Assembly (NCBI GenBank): GCA_964451325.1
Contig: CAYVHO010000001.1
Span: 248,001 to 312,000 of the forward strand
DNA length: 64,000 nucleotides
Source: JAADHI01 sp964451325
GTDB lineage: Bacteria > Nitrospirota > Nitrospiria > SBBL01 > JAADHI01
Direction: 5' to 3'
In this document: one piece after another, positions 31,626-39,813 of the stretch
Numbering within the stretch: position 1 is the stretch's first letter
Layout of the letters: every line of letters starts with the position of its first letter
Position numbers and translations under genes: made by a program
Notes under the pieces: generated by a model
Databases searched by the model: none
Told to the model about the DNA's origin: nothing
What the model saw: the letters and a program-made list of their open reading frames with translations, nothing else

Positions 31626-33418
31626 GTTTTTATAAAAATTAGAACAAAAATAACACTTACTTTTTTGGTCTTGTCCTTGGTTCCGCTTACGGTGGTGAGT
31701 TATGTGGCTTATCAAAATGGCAAACAGGCTCTGAAAGATAATCTTGGCATAACCTATCAATTGCTTGCACAGCAAACGATCGAAAAAATTGACCGTACGC
31801 TTTACGAGGTGTACCGGGACGTGGAGGCTTGGTCTGAGCTTGAGGTCATGGATGAAGTCATTGCGGGGGATGTGGATGGAAAAATGACCACCTTTTTGAG
31901 AAGTCTTAGTCAGCAATATGGCTATTTTTCGAGTATTAATGCGATGAATCAGGATGGTTTGGTGGTTGCTTAGAGTCGTCCTGAATTCATCGGACGGAAT
32001 TTTAAAAAGAACACCTTTTTTAAGATTGTCATGACGAAAAAACCTTATCTCGAAGACCTTTATTTTGATTCCCTGGGCCAGGAATGGGTCATTTCTTTTT
32101 CCTTCCCCATCACGGCAAAATTCCAACCAATTTACCTAACCGGACTTTATTTCTGGACCGACTCATGCAGTTGCTCAGTGGTGCCCATCGTCGTAAACGT
32201 ATCGTGGCCGTTTTGTCGCTGGGTTTGGATCGTTTTAAAAATATCAATGACACGCTAGGACATGTCATTGGTGATCTGTTGTTGAAGGGGGTTTCAGAGC
32301 GTTTAATCGACTGTGTGCGTGAAGGAGACACCGTGGCGCGTTCTGGGGGAGACGAGTTTATTTTTATTCTAGATGACATTACACGCTTGGAAGATATCGG
32401 AAAAATCGCAAAAAAAATTATGAAGGCTTTTAGAAAACCCCTTTTGCTTAAAGGCAATGAATTATTTGTCACCACGAGCATCGGAATCAGTCTTTATCCC
32501 AATGATGGAACGACTGCCGAAACCTTGTTGAAAAATGCCGATACGGCGATGTATCGGGCGAAAGAGCAGGGTAAAAATAATTACCAACTCTTTGCAGCGG
32601 ACATGAATGTGAAAGCCGAGGAATACCTGAAATTGGAAACACATTTACGTTATGCCCTGGAGCGCGATGAGCTTGCGCTTTATTATCAGCCCATGGTGGA
32701 TTGTAAGACGGGCGAGGTTGTGAGTATGGAGGTGTTGTTGCGCTGGGTGCACAGTGAACTCGGAGAGATCCCCCCGTCAAAATTCATTCCCATCGCGGAG
32801 GAAGCGGGTTTGATCGCAGAGATTGGGAATTGGGTACTGAAGATGGCTTGTGCGCAAAATAAAGCCTGGCAGGATGCGGGTTTTGATGCTTTTCGCGTGG
32901 CTGTGAATTTATCCGCCCGTCAATTCGATGATAAAAAATTAGCCAAAAGCGTTCAAGCGGTATTAGGGGAAACCGGCTTAGACCCTTCGTATTTGGAACT
33001 CGAACTGACCGAAGGTATCGTAATGAAAAATCCGGAGGTGACGGTGGAGATTCTTCGTTCCTTCCACATCTTGGGGATTGAGATTTCGATTGATGATTTT
33101 GGAACAGGATATTCTTCTCTCAGTTATCTGAAGCGTTTTCCCGTCAATAGTTTGAAAATTGATCGATCCTTTATTCAGGATATTACGCACGATCCTGATG
33201 ATGCCGCAATTATTCGTGCTGTGATTGCCATGGGACATAGCCTTAATCTTAAAATAATCGCAGAAGGGGTGGAAAAGGTTGCACAGCTCGAATTTTTACG
33301 TGCAATGCAATGTGATACCGTACAGGGCTATTTGTTCAGTGTGCCGCTTCCGGTAGAGATCATCACTGAGAAGTTGGAGCAGGGAGATGGTTTTTATGTC
33401 CCAAAAGGTTCTCAATAA
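31626..33418 (+). pseudogene. Decayed Cache-sensor GGDEF-EAL gene
   Basis: An N-terminal membrane helix and Cache-type sensor (TLTFLVLSLVPLTVVSYVAY) lead to an in-frame TAG at 31972-31974. The reading then continues sensibly (SRPEFIGRNF ... WVISFSFPIT). Near 32100 the frame shifts, and the GGDEF domain begins at LPNRTLFLDRL without the second membrane helix and HAMP linker, so a deletion is also likely. No normal start codon precedes the first segment. The GGDEF (ARSGGDEFIF) and EAL part (EVL for EAL, otherwise normal IDDFGTG and LKIDRSF) form an open frame of 444 codons from 32084, which could still be made as a soluble protein. Confidence 0.8.
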
Positions 33419-33460
33419 AGCTTTCCGGGATATGCTTAAACAGGGATGATTTAAACAATT

Positions 33461-33486
33461 GTCATCCCCGTTTCCACGGGGACGAC
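33461..33486. terminator. Hairpin between convergent genes
   Basis: GTCATCCCCG pairs with CGGGGACGAC around TTTCCA, with one mismatch. It lies between the end of the GGDEF-EAL frame and the convergent CDGSH gene. It belongs to the widespread 'GTCATTCCCG' class of extragenic palindromes. Confidence 0.5.
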
Positions 33487-33511
33487 GGGCGTTCCTGATC
33501 TGTAATGAGGT

Positions 33512-33742
33512 TTAAATTCTCGTGTGTGTCCCGTCGCAAAAAGGCATATTTTTTGATTTTCGACACCCGCACCAGGCAACAGATTTCTTTTTTTCGATGA
33601 CGATATGTGTAGGTGTTTTTCCGGTATTGAGACGTTCGTGTGACCCGTCACAATAGGGTTGGCTTTCTGATTTTCCACAGGCACAATAATATTTATCCCC
33701 AGGTTCTTCTGAAATGACATAGGGCTGTTTCCGCTCTGACAT
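33512..33742 (-). CDS. CDGSH iron-sulfur protein with two cluster motifs
   Basis: This 76-residue protein carries two CDGSH-type motifs: YYCACGKSESQPYCDGSH and AWCGCRKSKNMPFCDGTH. Each should hold a [2Fe-2S] cluster with three Cys and one His. I chose the ATG at 33742 because GGAGG lies just upstream. The open frame that starts at 33877 would add 45 unrelated residues and run back almost to the divergent gene. Tandem CDGSH proteins are small cytoplasmic redox or iron-sulfur transfer proteins of uncertain role. It is divergent from an HxlR regulator and may be its target. Confidence 0.88.
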   Translation of the reverse strand: MSERKQPYVISEEPGDKYYCACGKSESQPYCDGSHERLNTGKTPTHIVIEKKKSVAWCGCRKSKNMPFCDGTHTRI

Positions 33743-33881
33743 ACATCCTCCTTTGATTGAATCTGTGAAAGCATTGTGAGGCCGATACAGGTTCTTGTTT
33801 TGCTGCATGGGCTGTGCTAGGTTGATATCATCTATTTCATTGATTTGTAAAGTATGTACTAAAGAGTGGGATACCATTTAA

Positions 33882-34256
33882 ATGGAAACTAAAGGCGAAC
33901 CTGAAAAGCCTGAAAAAAGTACTTGTCCTGTTGAAAAAACCTTGAAAGTGATTGGAGGCCGCTGGAAAGTTCTTATTCTACGAGAACTTTTTAAGGGGAC
34001 GCGGCGCTTTGGAGAATTGCAACGGGGGGTCAAAGGCATTACCCAAAAAATGTTGACGCAGCAACTACGTGAACTAGAAGCGGAAAATATTGTTCATCGT
34101 GAGGTTTATCGCCAGATTCCCCCCAAGGTAGAGTATTCACTCAAGCCACTGGGTTTAAGTTTAGAACCGGTGCTTGAGGCGATGAATGCTTGGGGGATGG
34201 CCCATCTGAGTCAAAACAAACAAGCCTCAGGCCCGTGTGTGGAGGTTCAGGTTTAA
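33882..34256 (+). CDS. HxlR-family transcriptional regulator
   Basis: This 124-residue winged-helix regulator has the HxlR pattern: CPVEKTLKVIGGRWKVLILREL at about 16-37, FGELQRGVKGITQKMLTQQLRELE, and VEYSLKPLGLSLEPVL at the wing and dimer helix. Cys16 sits where redox- or aldehyde-sensing HxlR proteins such as YodB and HypR have their reactive Cys. It heads a tight co-directional set with PhzF, a membrane fusion protein and an RND pump, and is divergent from the CDGSH gene. It probably controls both units. Confidence 0.88.
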   Translation: METKGEPEKPEKSTCPVEKTLKVIGGRWKVLILRELFKGTRRFGELQRGVKGITQKMLTQQLRELEAENIVHREVYRQIPPKVEYSLKPLGLSLEPVLEAMNAWGMAHLSQNKQASGPCVEVQV

Positions 34257-34257
34257 G

Positions 34258-35046
34258 GTGTCCCTCCCTTTTTTTCAGGTCGATGCGTTTGCTTCTAAGC
34301 CATTTTCAGGTAATCCCGCAGCGGTTTGTCTTTTGCCTGAAGCTTGTGATGCAAGCTGGATGCAGCAGGTTGCGGCGGAGATGAATCTTTCTGAAACGGC
34401 CTTTCTTTATCCGAAAGGGCCAGACTATGATCTGCGTTGGTTTACACCCGTGTGCGAAGTGGATCTTTGCGGTCATGCGACTTTGGCCAGTGCCCATATT
34501 TTGTGGGAAGAAAAACATGTGGATTCTGAAACCGTCATTCAATTTGAAACCCGAAGTGGCGTGCTTCGGGCAGAGAAAAAAGAAAATCGGATTCAGATTG
34601 ATTTTCCTGCAGAGGTGGAGCAAGGTGTGGATGCGCCCTTGGATCTGCTCGAAGCCTTGAATGTCGAAGCCGTTTACCTCGGAAAAACCCGTTTTGATTA
34701 TTTAATTGAGGTGAGAAATGAAACTGTACTTCGCGGTATTCAGCCTGACTTTAATCGCCTTAAAAAGGTTGCGATGCGTGGGGTAATGGTCACTGCATCT
34801 GCGTCGCATGCCGATTACGATTTTGTTTCCCGTTTTTTTGCACCTGCGGCTGGGATTGATGAAGATCCCGTAACGGGTTCCGCGCATTGTGTTTTAGGAC
34901 CGTATTGGGAAAAACGCATGGGGAAAAAGGAACTTACCGCATATCAGGCATCCGCACGTGGCGGAAAGCTTCAAGTACGATGTCAGGGCGAACGTGTTTT
35001 TCTTGAAGGGGAAGCCCTGACGGTATTTCGAGGAAGCTTATTATGA
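34258..35046 (+). CDS. PhzF-family isomerase/epimerase-like protein
   Basis: This 262-residue protein has the two-lobed PhzF fold: FFQVDAFASKPFSGNPAAVC at the start, ETAFL with the catalytic-type Glu, CGHATLASAH, and later DEDPVTGSAHC. Family members isomerise or epimerise small acids; most, like YddE, have no known substrate. I use the GTG at 34258, one base after the hxlR stop, because GGAGG lies 12 bases upstream and family members start at this point. The frame can be extended to a GTG at 34237 inside hxlR. It appears co-transcribed with the regulator and the pump genes. Confidence 0.88.
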   Translation: MSLPFFQVDAFASKPFSGNPAAVCLLPEACDASWMQQVAAEMNLSETAFLYPKGPDYDLRWFTPVCEVDLCGHATLASAHILWEEKHVDSETVIQFETRSGVLRAEKKENRIQIDFPAEVEQGVDAPLDLLEALNVEAVYLGKTRFDYLIEVRNETVLRGIQPDFNRLKKVAMRGVMVTASASHADYDFVSRFFAPAAGIDEDPVTGSAHCVLGPYWEKRMGKKELTAYQASARGGKLQVRCQGERVFLEGEALTVFRGSLL

Positions 35047-35056
35047 GTGGACACAG

Positions 35057-36208
35057 ATGAAGGTCTCTAAATGCATCTCATTCAAATCTGCTAAAAAAGT
35101 GGCCTTGTTTTTTGTAACGGTATTCTTATTACAGCCAATAGTTGTTGTTGCGCAAGGACGACCTCCGGCAAATGTGGTTGTTTCCCCGGTGAGACTGGAA
35201 ACGATTCAGGACGAAATTCTTCAGATTGGCACTGTAGAGTCTTGGCGCGCCAGTCGTGTGGCGACCGAAGTTTCAGGCCGTGTGGAAGAATTACGGGTGC
35301 GACGGGGTGCAAAAGTCAAAAAAGGCGATCTGCTGGTGAGGCTTTCCGCAAGCACGCTTCGTTTGAAATTAAAAGAATCTGAAGCGAAACAAAATGCGGC
35401 GATGGCACGTTTGCAGAAGTCACGGGATAACCTCAAACGCAGTGAAGGTCTAATGAAGGAAGGCTTGATCTCAGAGCGGGCCTACCGTGATGCCAAACTC
35501 ACGGTGGAAGAATTAGAGCAGACGCTTGCTGTCAATGAATCCGAACGACTTCAGGCGCAGGATGAATTGAGTAAAAAAGAGGTGCGTTCACCCTTTGATG
35601 GCATTGTGACGCAAGCCTTGACCGAAGAAGGGCAGTGGGTCACCGAAGGGGGTGGCATTGTACACTTGGTGGATCTTTCACGGGTTAGAATTTTGGTCGA
35701 AATGCCTGAAAAATACATCCGTGAAGTCCAGAGAGGCGGCGCAGTTTCCGTGCAGATTGACGCGATTCCGGGTGAGGTTTTTTCAGGAAAGGTGCATGCC
35801 CTGATTCCGGCTGGAGATCGTGCCGCGCGGCTTTTTCCGGTTGAAGTCCATGTTGAAAATAAGGGTTTGCTTTTGCAAGAAGGTATGTTGGCTCGTGTTG
35901 CTTTTTCTTTGGGTGCATCGCGACGTGTTTTGATGGTGGATAAGGATGCCTTGATTCGGAAAGGGAGCGAGGCCTTTCTTTTTGTCGTGGAAGATGCAAA
36001 GGCGGTGAAAAAAACCGTTAGAGTCGGCCAGGGAAAAGCAGGCTTAATCGAAGTAAGTGGAGAAATTAAGGCGGATGATCTTGTTGTGATTCGCGGTAAC
36101 GAACGTCTAAGAGAAGGCCGGGCCGTGCATGTTGTAAGGGATGATGCCGGGCCAGCCGAAGAGAGGCCTTTTGCCTCCGATCAAGAATCACCCGGACATG
36201 CACATTAA
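35057..36208 (+). CDS. RND efflux periplasmic adaptor (membrane fusion protein)
   Basis: This 383-residue HlyD-family adaptor has an N-terminal signal segment (about 15-35) and a lipoyl-like barrel (RVATEVSGRVEELRVRRGAKVKKGDLL). A coiled-coil hairpin covers about residues 90-165, followed by a beta-barrel with DGIVTQALTEEGQWV. It links an RND pump to an outer-membrane channel. The pump gene follows after six bases. No TolC-type channel gene is in the window, so one must be supplied from elsewhere. The His-containing tail (SPGHAH) is short and not convincing as a metal site. Confidence 0.9.
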   Translation: MKVSKCISFKSAKKVALFFVTVFLLQPIVVVAQGRPPANVVVSPVRLETIQDEILQIGTVESWRASRVATEVSGRVEELRVRRGAKVKKGDLLVRLSASTLRLKLKESEAKQNAAMARLQKSRDNLKRSEGLMKEGLISERAYRDAKLTVEELEQTLAVNESERLQAQDELSKKEVRSPFDGIVTQALTEEGQWVTEGGGIVHLVDLSRVRILVEMPEKYIREVQRGGAVSVQIDAIPGEVFSGKVHALIPAGDRAARLFPVEVHVENKGLLLQEGMLARVAFSLGASRRVLMVDKDALIRKGSEAFLFVVEDAKAVKKTVRVGQGKAGLIEVSGEIKADDLVVIRGNERLREGRAVHVVRDDAGPAEERPFASDQESPGHAH

Positions 36209-36214
36209 GAAATT

Positions 36215-39200
36215 ATGACTTTTATTGAAACCATGATCAAGAGGCCAGTCTCGGTTGTTGTGGGGGTCATTTTACTCCTGCTTTTTGGTTTTATTTCGCT
36301 TTTTAAAATTCCCATTCAACTGACCCCCGAAGTGATTAAACCTGAGATTACCGTTGAAACCTTTTGGCGGGGTGCCAGTGCACGTGAAATCGAACGGGAA
36401 GTGACGGAGCGTCAAGAAGAACAACTTAAATCCATCCCCGGTCTGGTTGAAATGACCAGTGAAAGCCGTGAAAGTCGCAGCGAAATTGTGCTCACCTTTC
36501 AAACCGAAACCAATTTAGATACCGCTTTACTCAATGTCTCAAACCGCCTCAATCAAGTGACTGATTTTCCTCTGGATGCGGAGCGTCCTGTCTTAAGAAC
36601 GGTGAATGTTGCCTCCTCCGCAATTGCCTGGTTTATTTTAAAACCCATTCCTGGCAATGAAAAAGACATTAACACTTATCATGATTTTGCCGAAGATTTT
36701 ATCAAAACCCGTTTTGAGCGGGTCTTGGGTGTGGCGATTAGCAATGTTTTTGGGGGACGTGAACGTGAAATGCAGGTGGTGATTGATCCTAATGTCATTG
36801 CAGCGCGAAACGTGACGATTTTGGATGTGACCCGCGCTTTGGCGCGGGAAAACGCCAATGTCAGTGCGGGAGATTTTGAAGAAGGCAAACGTCGCTACCT
36901 TGTCAGAACTCTAGGGGAATATCGTTCAACGGAGGACATCGAAAACATTGTTGTTAAACGTGTGGGCGGAAAACATGTTTTTTTGAAAGATGTCGCACAG
37001 GTTGCACTGGGCTATAAAAAGCCCCTGCGCTCCGTGCGTCAAAATGGTGATCCTGCCATTGCGGTGAATGCCTTACAGGAATCCGGCGCGAATACCCTCG
37101 ATATTATGGATGGACTCCGGACTGCAGTCGAAGAGCTGAATGCAGGCATACTCAAAGACAATGGGCTGCACCTTAATCAGGTTTATGATGAAACAGACTA
37201 CATCAACAGCTCGCTTGATTTGGTCCAGCAAAACCTGATTGTCGGTGGGCTACTTGCTGTTTTTGTCCTGATGCTTTTTTTGAGAAGTGCTTCAAGTACC
37301 CTGATTGTGGCGACGGCGATTCCGATTAGTGTGGTGGGTACCTTTATCGTGTTGCACATGCTGGGGCGAAATTTGAATGTCGTTTCTCTTGCGGGCATGG
37401 CCTTTGCCGTAGGCATGGTTGTGGACGTCGCCATCGTGGTCTTGGAGAATATTTATCGCCATAGGCAATTAGGAAAAACCCGTTCAAAGGCCGTGATCGA
37501 TGGCATGAATGAAGTGTGGGGTGCGGTCTTTGCGAGTACACTCACGACCATCGCCGTTTTTTTACCCATCTTTTTTATCGAAGAACAGATCGGCCAGCTT
37601 TTTCGCGATATTGCCATTGCGATTAGCGCGAGTGTGGCATTAAGTCTCATTGTTGCGATGACCGTCATTCCCACTTTTTCTGCGATGATTTTAGGCGGGG
37701 CAAAGGAGACGAAAAAAGAAAACCAACTGTTTGGGATTGTGCCACTTGCGGCCCGTTTTGCTGATGGCATTGCCACACTTGTTTATCAGATCTGTAAACG
37801 CCCTCTTATTTCTTTTTGTGTTGTTGTCGGCATGACGGCACTTTCAGTCAGTCTGGCTTGGTTTCTCATGCCCAAAGCAGAGTATTTACCGGAAGGCAAT
37901 CGCAATCTGGTCTTGGGGATTCTTTTGCCACCGCCGGGTTACAACCTGGATGAAATTCAGAAAATCGGAAAAATGATTGAAAAGGACATTCGTCCCTACT
38001 GGGAGAAAGATCCCGACAACCCAAAAGCTTCTGATCCCGAAGGCCCTGCCGCATTGAACTTTTTTTATGTGGCTTCGGGGCGTCAGGTTTTTATGGGGGT
38101 GCGGGTGCGTGAGGCCGCACGTATTCGCGAGATGATTCCCATTATGCAAGGCGCGCTTCGTAAAATACCGGGTATGATTGCCATCGTCCTGCAATCAGGG
38201 CTTTTTTCACGCGGGATTGGCGAGGGGCGTAGTATTGACGTGGCTTTTTCTGGACCAGAGTTAGAGCGCCTGGTCGGCATGGGGGGACGGGCCTTTGGCC
38301 AACTAATGGAACTCATGCCAGGCGCTCAGATTCGTCCCATTCCAAGCTTGGATTTAGGCACACCGGAAATCCAAATTTTGCCCGACCGTGTGCGCATGGC
38401 CGACATGAATTTGGATGCACAAGACTTGGGTAAGATTGTTGATGCACTTCTAGATGGCACAAAGGCCAGCGAGTATTTTGATGAAGGAGAGCGGCTTGAC
38501 TTGGTTGTGACGGGTGATAAAAACTTTCAATGGCAAAGTCACGATTTAGAACGTATTCCCATTCGCACGCCTTCGGGACAAATTGTGACCTTGGGTGCGG
38601 TGGCGGATGTGGTGATCACGAACGGGCCGCAGCAGGTGAATCATCTCGAACGAGAGCGCACGGTTTCTGTGCGTGTTGTGCCCCCAATTGAGATTCCGCT
38701 GCAAGAAGCCATGGAGATGATTGAAGAGAAAGTCCTGGCCCCGATGAAGGCCGATGGCACGGTCAGCTTGCCTTATCGGGTGCGTTTAAGTGGTACGGCG
38801 GATGACTTGGTCGTGACACGGAAAGCCGTGCAGTGGAATTTGATCATTGCCGGCTTGATTACCTATCTTTTAATCGCGGCATTGTTTGAATCCTTCTTCT
38901 ATGCCTTTGTGATTATGATCAGTGTGCCTTTGGCCGCAGGCGGTGGGTTTTTGGGTTTATGGTTGGTGAGTACTTTTGTGACCTATCAAACCTTGGATGT
39001 TTTGACGATGTTGGGTTTTATTATCCTCATCGGTACCGTGGTAAACAACGCCATTCTCATCGTCCATCAAGCCTTGCACTATATGCGGGAAGACGGCGTC
39101 GAAGCGGTCGAAGCCATGAAACAATCGGTGCGGGTGAGGGTGCGTCCTATTTTTATGAGTACGATGACCAGTGTTTGTGGCATGTTGCCACTGGTGCTTT

Positions 39201-39367
39201 TTACCGGGCCGGGTTCTGAAATCTACCGCGGCATTGGCAGTGTGGTGGTGGGTGGATTAACGCTTTCGACCTTGTTTACGCTTTTTCTGGTGCCTGCGCT
39301 TTTTACCCTGATGAGCCGTATCAAAACGATTTCTTCGGGCAGAAAAAGTGTGGGATCTATTTCCTAA
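36215..39367 (+). CDS. RND-family efflux pump, AcrB/HAE1-like
   Basis: This 1050-residue inner-membrane pump has 12 membrane helices and two large periplasmic domains. Helix 4 contains MAFAVGMVVDVAIVVLENI, with the Asp of the proton relay in this subfamily. The C-terminal counterpart is IGTVVNNAILIVH. The N-terminus (FIETMIKRPVSVVV) is typical. The sequence is closer to the broad multidrug/lipid HAE1-type group than to metal pumps (CzcA). It forms an operon with the adaptor and probably with PhzF and the HxlR regulator. Substrate unknown. Confidence 0.92.
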   Translation: MTFIETMIKRPVSVVVGVILLLLFGFISLFKIPIQLTPEVIKPEITVETFWRGASAREIEREVTERQEEQLKSIPGLVEMTSESRESRSEIVLTFQTETNLDTALLNVSNRLNQVTDFPLDAERPVLRTVNVASSAIAWFILKPIPGNEKDINTYHDFAEDFIKTRFERVLGVAISNVFGGREREMQVVIDPNVIAARNVTILDVTRALARENANVSAGDFEEGKRRYLVRTLGEYRSTEDIENIVVKRVGGKHVFLKDVAQVALGYKKPLRSVRQNGDPAIAVNALQESGANTLDIMDGLRTAVEELNAGILKDNGLHLNQVYDETDYINSSLDLVQQNLIVGGLLAVFVLMLFLRSASSTLIVATAIPISVVGTFIVLHMLGRNLNVVSLAGMAFAVGMVVDVAIVVLENIYRHRQLGKTRSKAVIDGMNEVWGAVFASTLTTIAVFLPIFFIEEQIGQLFRDIAIAISASVALSLIVAMTVIPTFSAMILGGAKETKKENQLFGIVPLAARFADGIATLVYQICKRPLISFCVVVGMTALSVSLAWFLMPKAEYLPEGNRNLVLGILLPPPGYNLDEIQKIGKMIEKDIRPYWEKDPDNPKASDPEGPAALNFFYVASGRQVFMGVRVREAARIREMIPIMQGALRKIPGMIAIVLQSGLFSRGIGEGRSIDVAFSGPELERLVGMGGRAFGQLMELMPGAQIRPIPSLDLGTPEIQILPDRVRMADMNLDAQDLGKIVDALLDGTKASEYFDEGERLDLVVTGDKNFQWQSHDLERIPIRTPSGQIVTLGAVADVVITNGPQQVNHLERERTVSVRVVPPIEIPLQEAMEMIEEKVLAPMKADGTVSLPYRVRLSGTADDLVVTRKAVQWNLIIAGLITYLLIAALFESFFYAFVIMISVPLAAGGGFLGLWLVSTFVTYQTLDVLTMLGFIILIGTVVNNAILIVHQALHYMREDGVEAVEAMKQSVRVRVRPIFMSTMTSVCGMLPLVLFTGPGSEIYRGIGSVVVGGLTLSTLFTLFLVPALFTLMSRIKTISSGRKSVGSIS

Positions 39368-39660
39368 GGTGTATCCGCAATATGAAATCGGCGTGTTTTC
39401 CCTGCCCCTCCGTACACCATAAAGACCTTTTTACTTTCGCGGACTTGAATATCTGACCAAGCATTATTTTTGCCATCGTAATAGGCTTCGGGGTCAGAGC
39501 CACTGGCTTTAAAAAAGTCAGGGTTGGAAATACCTGCGTCCATGACTTCGCCTACGAGACATTCTGTGATAAATCCATTGCCCTTGAGTTCAATCTTTGC
39601 CAGGGTTTGAAGGATTTCATTGCCGTTTGTCAAAATAAGTTCTTCCATCTGTGTGTCCAT
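39364..39660 (-). CDS. Conserved-looking hypothetical protein
   Basis: About 98 residues (112 if it starts at 39702). The protein has ELILTNGNEILQTLAKIELK near the start and KKVFMVYGGAGKTRRFHIADTP at the end, with no signal peptide or membrane helix. The start is uncertain: AAGGAG (39667-39662) is very close to the ATG at 39660 and fits a second ATG at 39651 somewhat better. The last four bases overlap the end of the RND pump gene on the other strand. I do not recognise the family. Its codon use and the absence of a better frame support a real gene. Confidence 0.55.
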   Translation of the reverse strand: MDTQMEELILTNGNEILQTLAKIELKGNGFITECLVGEVMDAGISNPDFFKASGSDPEAYYDGKNNAWSDIQVRESKKVFMVYGGAGKTRRFHIADTP

Positions 39661-39813
39661 GCTCCTTGCATTATTTTTAAAAAACTTTCTTGTCGTGGTC
39701 ATTCTATCAAACCCGATCTTGATTTTGTCAGGCTTTATTTTGGGTTTTTCAGGTTAAAACTAAAAAAGGCATTATAATTAGTACAATACATTCAATATGT
39801 TGAGGATTCATTG

